This document shows, piece after piece, positions 1 through 9,156 of a stretch of DNA of 64,000 bases. Numbering within the stretch: position 1 is the first letter of the stretch; each line of letters starts with the position of its first letter. This stretch comes from Zopfochytrium polystomum (lineage: Eukaryota; Chytridiomycota; Chytridiomycetes; Chytridiales; Chytridiaceae). Location of the stretch: contig JAIVFJ010000223.1 in assembly GCA_025765615.1 (NCBI GenBank), positions 1-64,000 of the forward strand, in the 5' to 3' direction. Both the position numbers and the translations under genes were made by a program. The notes beneath the pieces were generated by a model. The model searched no databases and was not told where the DNA came from. It was given only the letters and a program-made list of their open reading frames with translations.

Positions 1-99
1 TTTCCGCAGCGCTGCTGCTACTGCCGGCGATGATCCCCGCGCCGGCGGCGGCGCGGGGAAGACGTGGTACATTACCCTCACAGCGTGGGCATCAATTCC

Positions 100-330
100 C
101 GCGACGCGGTCGGACGACGGCGTGGATTGCCGAAGCGCCGGCGTCCGAGTTGTTGTGGGCGTGGACGGCGTGCAGGCGGAACCGCGGGAGGACGGTGGTG
201 GCAGGGTCGGCGGCACCAAGGGTTGCGTCGTCGAGGGCGGCCAGGTCGGCGTCGTCGACGGCGGATTTCTTGGAGTCTGCGAGGCGCTTGAAGGCGGGAA
301 CGAGCTTGTCGCAGGCGTTCTGATCTGAGG
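100..330 (-). pseudogene. 2-isopropylmalate synthase (LeuA)-like fragment
   Basis: The minus strand encodes a stretch with 'FKRLADSKKSAVDDADLAAL', which resembles the linker between the catalytic TIM barrel and the regulatory domain of LeuA-type acyltransferases (family pattern F-K-x-L-A-D-x-K-K-x-V-x-D-x-D-L-x-A-L). It is followed by a block resembling the first strand of the regulatory domain (RFRLHAVHAHN, then AIHAVV). Nothing recognisable of the catalytic barrel lies upstream, and the frame degrades toward base 1, so this is at most a remnant; the rest of the gene could lie beyond the window. LeuA acts in leucine biosynthesis. The family call rests on one short motif and related homocitrate or citramalate synthases cannot be excluded. 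Confidence 0.45.
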
Positions 331-821
331 CCGCAGGGCCGCAAGCTCCGCAAACAAGGTCGTAAGATCGGCTGCCACGCAAGGAGTGGGAGTGGGGAGG
401 CTAAGCCCGCAACGCCATGCGGGACCGCATACAACTTAGATCTACTCTCTACTCGGACCATCCTGGTTGCGCGGGGGGTAGGATGTGGGATGGGGGATGG
501 GGGCGAAGATGAAGATAAGATCAGTAGCGCCACAGCTTCACGACACCCTCTCTCACAAGGTCACCTCGGTCGTCGCCACCCGCATGACTTTCCAATGCGC
601 TTACCTCAGCGTCCATCGTCCCGAGCAATAGCTCGGCGGCGGTTCCCAGGCGAGGCGGGTCCAACCTGCGATTTTGTTTCTGGGTGGGGGCGCTAACCCC
701 CCCCCAAACGAAGGTCCACCGAGACAAACTCGGGCGGACCAATCAGCGCGCCAGAAATTTTTGTCTCCTCCGGGAACGACAGAAACGGCGAAGGCGGCCC
801 GGAACGGGGGGGCCGAGGGAT
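331..821. other. Intergenic, nothing recognised
   Basis: Short overlapping ORFs on both strands with no family signature, splice logic or repeat structure. Confidence 0.5.
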
Positions 822-917
822 AACTCACGACCTTCGGATGACTGTGTGGAGGAGCACCTGTGCAACAAGGTGTGTCATGTATGAGACCGACGCTTTAACC
901 AGCTAAGCCACCAGAGC
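822..917 (-). pseudogene. Truncated tRNA-Met(CAT) with intron
   Basis: The minus strand matches the intact elongator tRNA-Met at 36829-36942 through the acceptor 5' strand, D-arm, anticodon loop CTCATA and the 40-nt intron, ending after GTGAGTT of the T-arm. The T-loop, the 3' T-stem and the 3' acceptor strand are replaced by unrelated sequence, so no mature tRNA can form. It lies at one end of the duplicated block 822-1099. Confidence 0.8.
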
Positions 918-1048
918 CATCAAACAAGTGGGTGCACTTCATGTGTTATTGTGTGCCTGCCATTTTCTCACTTGTTTTAGTGGAACATGGCTGGAGGATT
1001 CTCCTCATGCCACGCAATCACCATGCAAGTTTTGTTAGTTTTTGCTGT

Positions 1049-1099
1049 TCCCAGATCGTCTAACGGTCAAGATTCCGCCCTTTCACGGCGGTGATCGGC
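1049..1099 (+). pseudogene. Truncated tRNA-Glu(TTC)
   Basis: TCCCAGA acceptor strand, D-arm and anticodon arm CCGCC-CTTTCAC-GGCGG (anticodon TTC) are present, then homology to the intact copy at 36627-36697 stops near GATCGG at the T-stem. The 3' third is missing. Confidence 0.75.
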
Positions 1100-1335
1100 G
1101 CAGATTTTGATGCGTCGAGCGCGATTTCGAGAAGCCTGGTTGTCGGGGGTGAGCGGTTCAAGCTTGTTTGCCGCATCCTCCTCCATTGAGAACCACAAGT
1201 CTTCGTAGCACATTGGCTTCACCTGAAATGCTCCATCAGAGAGAGTCGGGAGGCGGTGGGATGTTGTAGATACGACTAGAGGGTGGGTTGAGTGAAGTTA
1301 ATTCTCATAGCGAAGTTCTTAAAGGATGACTCCGC

Positions 1336-1560
1336 TCACTCACATCGGTCTGTCAGCAAGCATGCCCACCAACACCGCCGGCACGTCTCTTTTTCGGCTG
1401 GTGTGAGGTTCGGCGTTTTCTCGTCAGGATCAATGTGCAACTCTAGAAATAGCGCCTGGGCGGAAAATAATTGAAAATCCTTCAATTGCTTTTCACGAAA
1501 AATTGGTTGTCGACATACTACGCGGCACGCAAAACCAAAGAGCATTCGTCCGGCAGGCAT
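1336..1560 (-). pseudogene. Fungal-specific transcription factor domain fragment
   Basis: The minus-strand translation contains 'FSAQALFLELHIDP' followed by 'KETCRRCWWACLLTDR'. This matches the hallmark of the fungal_trans middle homology region of Zn2Cys6 transcription factors (A-x-x-L-x-L-H-x-D ... E-x-x-R-R-x-W-W-x-x-x-x-x-D-R). The reading stops right after the DR motif. Upstream (about 1580-1830, minus) there is weakly similar coding sequence broken by stops, and no Zn2Cys6 cluster is seen. I read it as a decayed fragment. It is also one of the clearest signs that the DNA is fungal. Confidence 0.65.
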
Positions 1561-2186
1561 TTTTCCTAGTACTGCAAGAAAGAGGAGGAAGGTATGGAGT
1601 GCAAGACAATGGTATTTGTTGTTTGGTCATGAACGGGAATCGATGGAGTTAGTTGGAATGCAAAAGCCCGATAGCGCAAGGAAAAGTTAATCAGTGATGT
1701 TCCTCAACGGAAGCCACGTCGAAAGTCAGTCACCAGGCAAAGAGAGGAGAAGAAAACTTGAACACATGTTCTGTGAACAGTTGAACTGCATCTTCTGGAC
1801 TTGGCTTGCCTTCAAGAGTTTTGAACTTTGAGAGCGTCGAATTTGAGCAATGGGTCATAAGGGAGGCAAGCTATCGAACCTGCGGGAACGAGTGAGTGGC
1901 CCAGGAATCAATGAAGCCCTGCGGGTGTGGATCGACACGGTGTGCCCGCCCTGTTTCACTCTTGAATCTTTCACCCGATCAAGACAGTGCAGCGTCAGGG
2001 CGAACGATAGATGCGCAGCCAATATCAGGCGCGACGTAACCGGGGGGTGGAAGGGTTGTATGTTCATCTTGCTTGGGCTGGATAATGGAAGCTGGCACAA
2101 ACCAAGGAAGCACTCAACGCTTCGTCAATAAAGTTGCGACCACACATGACAATTACAATGGCAAAGAGTGCTCGTTCGGCCTGGCA

Positions 2187-2231
<45 letters not shown>

Positions 2232-2883
2232 CCGACACGCATCCTCGCCACGATCCAAGGATGTCAACGTGTTCCAAGATGCAGCACCGCTAGCCGCAAG
2301 GTGGAACACACAGTCTTCAACAGTGTACAGGAGTTGCCGCTAATGGCAAGCGCGTTCAATGAGTACAAAGGGTCGAAAAATTTTGGCAGCAGAAGGCAAA
2401 AATTCTGCACTTTACCCCCTGCCTATACCCCATTTTGCTTTTACGCGAGTTCAGAGATGAGTGAATATACGGAGAGATCACTCTTTGTCGGAAGCTTCCT
2501 CTTTTTTCGACGCCCCCGTTGGAGCCGATGTCGCGTCGGAGTCGGAGCACCGCCGACCGAAGGTCGCGGCATCCCCAATGGTCCCCAATAGCCCCCAAAG
2601 AGGCGCCCAGCTGCGGTGTGCGTCACTGAATTTGTCTATTTCCGTTATCGTTGCTTCACCTATTTCAGCTCCCATGAAAAACTGGGGGGGCATCACTCAC
2701 CGCAACCCCCCAGCACAATCTCCCAGCTCCATGGTCTTTCTCAAAAAAAAGGTACCGCAGCAGAGATGCTGTCGACGCGTACTACGACTATGGCTTCTCG
2801 TCCACGTTCGACACGAAGCCGTCGATGAGGCCTTGAGACTGACTGAATGTATCATATACTAAATAGATTGAAGACAGAATCGA
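1561..2883. other. Intergenic, no gene seen; contains poly-T
   Basis: Short ORFs without recognisable motifs. A 41-base T run lies at 2189-2229. The plus ORFs across it (Phe runs) and minus ORFs (Lys runs) are translation artefacts. Confidence 0.5.
2189..2229 (+). repeat. T homopolymer, 41 bases
   Basis: Uninterrupted T run. It could be the poly(A) tail of a minus-strand retro-inserted sequence, but no body or target-site duplication was identified. Confidence 0.9.
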
Positions 2884-2957
2884 GCTCTGTTAACTCAGTT
2901 GGTTAGAGTGTAGTGCTAATAACGCTAAAGTCACAGGTTCGATCCCTGTACAGAGCA
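2884..2957 (+). tRNA. tRNA-Ile(AAT)
   Basis: Complete cloverleaf: acceptor GCTCTGT/ACAGAGC, D-arm ACTCAGTTGGTTAGAGT, anticodon loop around CTAATAA (anticodon AAT), T-arm CACAGGTTCGATCCCTGT, discriminator A. No intron. Confidence 0.93.
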
Positions 2958-3334
2958 TTTCCCTCCATCAAAAGTCACTTGAAGGCTCAATACTCAAAAC
3001 GATGGAGAATCATGGGGGAGACGGCGCGTGTTCGCCAAACTGAGCCAAGCCGAACGTTCATGCAACAACGTCCCAGCAAACTTTGAGAAGCTTCTCTGTT
3101 TGATCAATCGATGGTCGCCCAACGAGACCCCACAAAGCGGACCGCGATTACCTTTGCTTCTTCTTCCTGCCTTGGGACGGCACAACCACCGTGGCTCCTC
3201 CTTCTTGCCCGAACATGAGGAGCCGGCGCGGTCTCCGACTGCTGCGCGGAGCCGAACTCGTTGCACATGTCGCGGATTGTCTTTTGATCTAATTCTCGAA
3301 GGACGTTGACGGTGAATCGCTTGCCTTCTTGGCT
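2958..3334. other. Intergenic, nothing recognised
   Basis: No motif-bearing ORF, RNA or repeat seen. Confidence 0.45.
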
Positions 3335-3550
3335 GTATCGGTGGGAAGAGAATAAATGGAACTTTTATTAACTCCGTGTAGACGTTGAACAGGACTGTCT
3401 TTGTCTCGCCGAGGTTGGGTTGTTGCGTTCAAGGTCCCGAGGCGGACGGGGCAGCTTGACTTATAGCACTTCGATCTAGTGGCCAAAGACAGCTGCAGCT
3501 TTTTTATCTTCGCCCGAGATGGTGTGGGCGATGTGTCGCTTCTGGATAAG
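3335..3550 (-). pseudogene. GH3 beta-glucosidase C-terminal (FnIII-like) fragment, copy 1
   Basis: Reading the minus strand gives RHIAHTISG..KAAAVFGH, then a stop, IEVL, a stop, VKLPRP..DLERN and, after a frame change, an arginine/threonine-rich stretch. It aligns with the better preserved copy at 7740-8185 (RHIAYTVS..NTAAVFSHEVVQLY ... LIPGETRTVRFNVY), which carries the FnIII-like domain typical of the C-terminus of GH3 beta-glucosidases. Two stops and a frameshift within about 70 codons show it is dead. No catalytic GH3 domain is nearby. A tRNA-Glu-like relic follows at 3741-3810, as also near copy 2. Confidence 0.55.
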
Positions 3551-3740
3551 CTCGACGAACCACATAACCTCTCTCGCTTCACATGCCCAGTGAGACTCGC
3601 CGCGTCATTTTGCGCCAATACGCGTGATTGTCTTTGGAGGCAGACTATCTGGAACATCCCAAGTGGGTGCCGCGCTTCTCTCGATTCAAGAGTTGGCGAA
3701 GCTGCTCCCATGGACGAGATTTGTAAGCAGCGCCCCGTAG

Positions 3741-3810
3741 CGCCCCCACGACGAATTGAACGCCGATCTTCACCGCTACATGTGATGTCATGACCATTAG
3801 ACTACAGGGA
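3741..3810 (-). pseudogene. tRNA-Glu-like relic
   Basis: The minus strand reads TCCCTGTAGTCTAATGG (acceptor and D-arm) and ends with GATCGGCGTTCAATTCG and GGGGGC (T-arm and acceptor). The acceptor pairing is imperfect and the anticodon arm is shortened and unpaired. It is closely related to 8852-8936. Confidence 0.5.
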
Positions 3811-4857
3811 CCTTGAATATTGTTTTCCAGCGGGCGACACACCGCCAGCAAGCAACATGACTCGAAGAAACTGTGCCACCAAAATTAAAAACCAGCAGAT
3901 GGAACATTGAGAGCTTGGGAAGTAGGTGGCCAATGCCCAAGAAACGCTGGCTGTGGGACGGCATCCACCTTAAGCACCGCAAGGCGGCGAAATTTATAGT
4001 CGATGACTCGCGTGCGAGGAACAGCTGGCAAAATTCAGAAAAGACGTTTGTTCTTGTGTGAATAAATATATGTATATGTGTGTTGATCGAAAAAAGGAAC
4101 GGCCAAAGCATGGCAAAGCATGGGTCGATTCACCAGGCTCGGCCAGCGCGAGCGACTTTTGCAGAATGATCTTGCTCGCGGGGTTCCACTTGTCTGCGGT
4201 TGGCTCGGTCGGGGTTAAATGTCCAAATGCCTCGCCAAAGCGTCGGGCAGAAATCCGTGTAGTGTGCCTCGGACGTGTCTGTACCGCGCCGTCGTCCAGT
4301 CGAGAATGATCTCCTCCCCCGTCGTCCGTCCGAAGATACACCCAAGCATGGCGGGACGGGTCACCGTTCAGGACCAGCCGAGATGCCGGCTACTTGGCCC
4401 TGCCGCCGCCGCAGCCGCCGCGGAGCCTTCCTGCGGCCTTGGCGACTTCCGGCGGGGTGTCGATGCGCGGAAACCCCTCCGAGTCCGGCTTTTCCACGCA
4501 GCAGGCGAGGGTCGCAGTAGGCGACAAGAATACAGTTGGCAGGGCTTCAGCGAACGGTGCTCTCCCGCCTGTCGGGAGCACGATCCGCATCGCGCGAGAG
4601 GGACGGTGATGGGGGTATTCGGGTTGGCGACGAGTTATTCGTTCCCGCTACCAGGGTCCTCGTCCGTTTCGCGTCGTCGTCATGGTGATGATGATGATGA
4701 TGATGACCGAGCATGAGGAGCGCGAACGTGAAGGGGTGAGAACTTTGTGGTACCAAGACGCGGTTCCTAGTAAATGACAGACAGGCCCCCATTTTGTCTT
4801 TTGCGTTGTGAACTTTGGGGAACTGGCCAATTGAGTTTCCGTGGAAACAGCAATCCC
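3811..4857. other. No gene recognised; gene-debris candidate
   Basis: GC-rich ORFs on both strands. A minus-strand stretch near 4210-4345 (including EEIILDWTTARYRHVRG) looks protein-like but no family is recognised and it is soon interrupted. A short ATG trinucleotide run occurs at about 4684-4712. Confidence 0.4.
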
Positions 4858-4916
4858 GTGATGGCTCTTTCTCTTCCTGTCGGCCCCTTCGGGGCGGAAC
4901 AATATAAAAAATAAGA
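4858..4916 (-). repeat. Dispersed hairpin-bearing repeat, copy 1
   Basis: On the minus strand an AT-rich stretch ending ATATTGTTCC is followed by the hairpin CCCCGAAGGGG and GGAAGAGAAAGAGCCATCA. About 60 bp recur on the plus strand at 46874-46936. It lies downstream of the Helitron reading frame and could be its 3' terminal hairpin, but no CTRR terminus is evident. Confidence 0.6.
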
Positions 4917-5033
4917 TATGGGAAGGCTACGCCTTACCACCTCGCCCGCGAATTTGTAATCCAGCACCCAAGAGGGGAGCTGGATTAAACTTGGTTAAAC
5001 TTTATTTTTGCAACTTCTGCATTGCTGATGCAA

Positions 5034-5600
5034 TTATTGATCCAGCAAGATAGAAAGAGTATCCAATCTTTGATCTTCTGCCAACCTTTTTTGGAACCCT
5101 GGACTCTCCCAGAGTAATGACACCCTGTCATACGGAAAACCCTTCACCATGAGGCCAGCCACGTTTTTCACACGTGACAGAGCCACAAACGTGAGCCGAG
5201 TTGTTTGTTCTTTGGAGCCAATGTCAACATAAGCAGAAGCAAGTGTTTGCCCTTGACTCTTGTGAATTGTCATGGCATAGGCCAGCCTCAAGGGCAACTG
5301 TGTACGTGTTCCTCCATTAGTGCCATCAACTGATATCGGAGCGATAGCCACATATTTCTCATGTCCCTCAACACTGTTGTCAAAAGAGGGACCAGGAGCA
5401 GCATATTGGTCCATTTCAACCACCACAAACAGCGGCATTGCAGCGTTGTCAGATCCAAAAACTATATCCTGGACAGTACCAAGTGCACCATTTGTAAGCC
5501 CAACACGCTTCCACATATTTGATGTTAGGGCAACCCTTGCCCCAATGGCAATGTAAATGAAGTTCTCCAAGTTTTGAAAGTCCTTGGAATCCTTACTTCT
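5034..5600 (-). pseudogene. Pif1/Helitron helicase C-terminal part
   Basis: About 185 codons read open to a stop at 5034. The piece starts near the GARVAL-T-NMW motif and continues with GLTNGALGTVQDI, the accessory-domain sequence of Pif1-family helicases. It then shows LRLAYAMTIHKSQGQTL (motif V) and TRLTFVALSRVKNVAGL (motif VI with its arginine). In the family these contribute to ATP and DNA contacts in the 5'-3' helicase of Helitron transposases. The Walker A and B half is missing, so the fragment cannot be an active helicase. It is separated by only about 60 bp from the DUF6570 part, which reveals the internal deletion. Confidence 0.85.
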
Positions 5601-5624
5601 TGCATTCAGGATTATTGAATGCAG

Positions 5625-6924
5625 TTACCTAAACATTGGAGAGCGAAGCTGCTGCAGCTGGCCGCGGTTATGCTCCTCAACTGCAGAGTTCTGCTCTGTA
5701 AGAAGCTCCTCTGCCCCTTCTTCATCCACAATAGTTCCATAGGGGTTAAGGTCCTGCTCTTCAAGATCCTGATCCACAACAGCATTCTCATCAACCAATC
5801 CCTGACCTTCATCTTCATTATCCAAAGCAACAGGCAAGTCTGGAGGAACACCATTCTCTGGAAGACCATCACAAGCAGCCTGGTCAAACTGAACACAATG
5901 CTCAATAAAGTCAGGGTGGTTCTCCACCAAAAACCTTGCAATCATCTGCACTCTTGCTCTACAAACAGTCAAGTCTCTAGGTTGGCCGTGTTCATCTTGA
6001 TTTGCTCTGCGAACAACAATAACTGAAACTGCTGCTGGGAGGCGAGGGACTTGCTTCACAAACTCAATATTCTGCTGGCGAAAGTTTGCCACAAAGCCTT
6101 GGTGCACATTTCGGCCATGCGCAGCTGATAGACAGTCATGATGGAGGAACAGGAGAAAGCAGCATTTCTTCAACCATAGTGAGAGATCTCAGAGCTTGTC
6201 TTATTTCCAAATCAATGGTGGAGAATTCTGGGATCATGTCATTCTCAATTCCAAAAAGGGGAACCCAGCATTCTGGTGTTCCATCAGATCTGAATGGACT
6301 TCAGAACAAAAACAGTCAGCACTGGTTAACTTACCTTTTTTGCACTGGTCACGCTTAAAGTTGTTGGCCACTGGAAGTGGCATGTCTTTTGCTGGCCAAA
6401 GCTCTCTGCAAACAGTGCAGTGAAGTGAGTTGTATCAAGCCATTTTCTCGTGAAATTGAGTCATAGCAGTCTTTGCAAAAAGCTGCTCAATCAGAGGACC
6501 ATTTTCAGCTGCATCAAACTGCTGCAAGTAGTCGCCTTGAGGAATTTGGTCCTACAGAATGCCAATAATTAGTTTGACTGAAGCAAATATGAAAAGTTAG
6601 TCAAAGAGAGCGAAACCTGTAGTGTTGGCTCATTTGCCTCATGACTCTCATTCTCAGGCTGTGGTTGTGCTGCGAAGCTTCCTCTGCTGCAACTTGTGCT
6701 TCACCATGAGCAAGTGCTTGAACACGAATGGGTGGATGAATTGGAGCTTGAGTTGCTCCTCCAACTGGAAGTCTTCTCTGTGCGGAGGCCCTTGAGACTG
6801 CTTGGCGCAGCACAGCATCAGTGGCAGCTTGGACCTGAACAGCAGCCTCTCGAGCGCGACAATTGGCTTCCTTTTGTTCTTCAGTCAGTTTCAGTCTGCC
6901 AGCTCTTGATCGTTTTGGACCCAT
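5625..6924 (-). pseudogene. Helitron transposase N-terminal part (DUF6570-like)
   Basis: It starts at an ATG at 6924 (MGPKRSRAGRLKLTEEQK), a basic N-terminus common in these proteins. Further on (about 6380-6450) is HCTVCRELWP, the Cys motif preceding DUF6570, then, around a possible GTAAGT donor near 6353, ENDMIP and RSLTMVEEMLLSPV. After another frame change come NVHQGFVANFRQQ and VPRLPAAVSVIVVRR, core DUF6570 sequence. At least one in-frame TGA (near 6440) and two frameshifts break it. An acidic stretch rich in E, D and Q ends the frame just before the helicase tail. Confidence 0.75.
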
Positions 6925-6927
6925 TCT

Positions 6928-7739
6928 GTGTAGCAGGTCTGATTTTCCTTTTCCTTTTTTTTTTTTTTTTTTTTTTTTGTTTTTTTGGCTTTCACCATGA
7001 TTCCAATGAGGAAAAGTGACAGAACAAAAAAAAAAATTTTTCTGCGCAAACACCACAAACACACACACACACACACACACACACTCACTCACTCACATGC
7101 ACGGGCCAGCAGCAGCAGCAGCCTGCGATTCAGGGATGGCAGGCTGTGTTGGGACCTGACGGCAGTGGTGGTGGTGGTGGCAGCTGCAGACAACGACAGC
7201 AGACTTACAGACGACGACAACGAGTCGGTTGCAGTGGTTGGACGGCGGACGGTTGGGGTTGTTGTAATTTTCCTTTTTTTCCTTTTCTCCTCTTTTCTAT
7301 TTTTTCTACTCTTTTTTTTGCTTTTTTCCATTTTGTCTGCTTTTTTTTCTATTTTGTCTGCTTTTTTTTCTATTTTATCTGCTTTTTTTTTCCTTCCTGT
7401 TTTCTAAACATTTCTGACAAAACCCCTAAGCGAATTAATGATTGGTTCCCCTAATTCACTAATCAAAAATCGGGCCCTGGGGGATTCACGTGTAGAATTA
7501 AATCCTCCCCTGCTGCGCAGGCTCGGAAAAAAGGAAACAGGAATCCCGATGGTCCGGGGCAGGTGGAGGAGGGGCGTGCTTCGGGTGTCATAGATCTATG
7601 GCGATTAAGAATGAACAGTGGCTATTTAACAAGGGCGGGATGGACAAAAGTGGCGAAATAGGGAAGGCGGCAGTGAAGGCCTAGGAGAGTGACGAAAGGA
7701 AAAAAACAAAAAACAATGGGACAAGTCCCAGCTCCTACC
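6928..7739. repeat. Low-complexity block: T tract, CA repeat, 21-mer tandem repeat
   Basis: Contains a T-rich tract at about 6954-6980, an (AC)n run near 7060-7085, a CAG/GTGG trinucleotide-rich stretch and about three copies of a T-rich unit containing TTTTGTCTGC at about 7327-7392. No gene seen. Confidence 0.7.
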
Positions 7740-8185
7740 ATCGATACAAGGGACTATCCAGAAGAGGACAGACCCTGTCTTGCGCCTCCAACATCATGAG
7801 ATGGTGAACGAACCGGATCCGCGTATACCAGTGGCGGAGGCCAACGAAGACCTTGACCTCGCCCTGGAGCACGGTCCACCCGCCTTTGTAACATCGTAAT
7901 ACTTTCCTTGTAGACGTTGAACCGGACGGTTCTTGTCTCGCCGGGGATGAGTCGGTTACGATCAAAGTCCCTAAGCTCCTTTGAGCATCCCTGAGGCTGG
8001 CAGGTGGACTTGGGCAGCTTGACGTGTACAGCTGGACGACCTCATGGCTAAATACGGCCGCGGTGTTTCTAACGTCGACGGAGACGGTGTAGGCGATGTG
8101 TCTCGGGGAGACGCGGGACGAGATTTGAAAGTTTGAGTAGGCGAAGGAGGCGTAGGAGTGGCCGTGGCCGAAGGGTGGAGGGTTC
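7740..8185 (-). pseudogene. GH3 beta-glucosidase C-terminal (FnIII-like) fragment, copy 2
   Basis: Minus-strand translation gives GHSYASFAYSNFQISSRVS, RHIAYTVSVDVRNTAAVF, SHEVVQLYTSKLP, ELRDFDRNRLIPGETRTV and finally GWTVLQGEVKVFVGL. This is the ordered set of strands of the FnIII-like domain that ends fungal GH3 beta-glucosidases (GxGLSYxxF ... NTG..G.EVVQLY ... LxxFxRxxLxPGET ... W.V..G.Y.V.VG). A change of frame is needed twice (near 8000 and 7890), so the fragment is broken. The other ~600 residues, with the catalytic domain, are absent: the homology stops where the oppositely oriented hydrolase fragment starts at about 8190. Confidence 0.75.
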
Positions 8186-8189
8186 GCAA

Positions 8190-8690
8190 ATGGACTCCCT
8201 CAAGAGCAAACCCGCGTCCTTCAGCGCCGCGGGCGTACAAAGTGCTCCCGCACGTCCTGGCGTTCGCCGACGACGTGCGCGCCAGACTGGGCGCGACAAG
8301 GATCGGGACGATCGGGTACTGCTTTGGCGGGCAGTACGCGGTGCTGATGGGCGGCTCGGACAAGGTTGACGCGTTTGCGACGGCGCCACGCGTCGAACGT
8401 GGCGGTGCCAAAGGACCTGCTGGCGGCGACGAGGCCCGGGCTGATGTGTCTGGCGGTGAAGGAGGTTAAGCGGTCGGGGTACATTGAGAGACCAGGTGGC
8501 GGAGGCGTTGCAGGTCTTTGCGTCGCGGCCGGACGCCGACACTGCACCAAAAGTTCAGCTCAAGTGGTTTAAGGGAACGGCGCACGGCTTTGCACTGCGG
8601 GGAGACGAAGACGATCCCGTCGTGGGGACGGCCCGGGACGATGCGCTTGCATCGATGCTTGATTTTTCAAGGAGACGTTTCGAGATGTAG
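8190..8690 (+). pseudogene. Dienelactone hydrolase family fragment
   Basis: The plus strand encodes LPHVLAFADDVRARLGATRI, then GTIGYCFGGQYAVLMGG, the nucleophile-elbow motif GxCxGG of dienelactone hydrolases with its cysteine. HASNVAVPKDLLAATRPGLM follows, then QVAEALQVFASRP and WFKGTAHGFALRGDEDDP with the catalytic histidine. A one-base insertion near 8392 and a disrupted stretch of about 25 bp near 8466-8490 break the frame; the second falls where the catalytic aspartate is expected. The N-terminal third of the alpha/beta-hydrolase is missing and is replaced by the inverted GH3 tail. I therefore call it a decayed copy. Confidence 0.75.
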
Positions 8691-8851
8691 GAACTCTTCC
8701 TCCTGCTCCTGAAGCTCTTGGAGACCAGCTCCAAAAAGAAGAAAAAAACGCTCGATTGGAAAGCAAAGGATATTCTTTCGTGGACAACTGACAAGTAAGC
8801 GAACGACAGCTGGCTCAACCCAAAAAAACACGAAAAAGAGGAGGCTAAGTT

Positions 8852-8936
8852 CGCCCCTACGACGATTTGAACGCCGATCTTCACCGAGATTTGTTTGATT
8901 GAGGTGGTGATGTCCTAGCCATTGGACGACAGGGGC
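8852..8936 (-). tRNA. tRNA-Glu(CTC)-like with a 13-nt intron
   Basis: Acceptor GCCCCTG pairs with TAGGGGC (one wobble). D-arm is GTCC-AATGGCTA-GGAC, anticodon stem TCACC/GGTGA, T-arm CGGCG-TTCAAAT-CGTCG. The anticodon loop is 20 nt, best explained as 7 nt plus a 13-nt intron after position 37, giving anticodon CTC. Position 33 is C instead of the nearly invariant U, so it may be a pseudogene. Confidence 0.6.
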
Positions 8937-9156
8937 TTAGAAGCAGTTGTACTTCCATTTAAATAGTTAAAGACTTTGCTCAGGAAAAAAAAGTCGAAAA
9001 ACTTTGCCGAAAGGCTCTCGTTCTCGATCGAAAAAGAAAGGAAAAATGTATTGGATATTTTATCCGAGATGCATGATACAACAACCAAAACCAAACAAAC
9101 CTGTCAACCACACCTCTACCCACACCCAAAGACCCATCCGGCCCCCCCACGCGCGC
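8937..9156. other. Intergenic, nothing recognised
   Basis: Short stretch downstream of the acidic secreted protein gene; no feature seen. Confidence 0.4.

Larger units (their letters stand above)
822..1099. repeat. Inverted duplicate of 36646-36924 carrying two divergent tRNA remnants
   Basis: About 278 bp match the reverse complement of 36646-36924 with scattered substitutions. The block carries a tRNA-Met remnant on the minus strand and a tRNA-Glu remnant on the plus strand, divergently arranged as in the intact locus. Both ends of the block fall inside the T-arms of the two tRNAs. Confidence 0.8.
4917..6927 (-). mobile_element. Collapsed Helitron-type transposon
   Basis: The minus strand carries, in transposase order, an Arg/Ala/Gln-rich N-terminus, a CxxC-containing and DUF6570-like region, and the C-terminal third of a Pif1-type helicase. 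The HUH replication-initiator domain and the Walker-A half of the helicase are absent, so the element is internally deleted as well as frameshifted. Boundaries are approximate: neither a 5' TC nor a 3' CTRR end was recognised. Confidence 0.7.
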
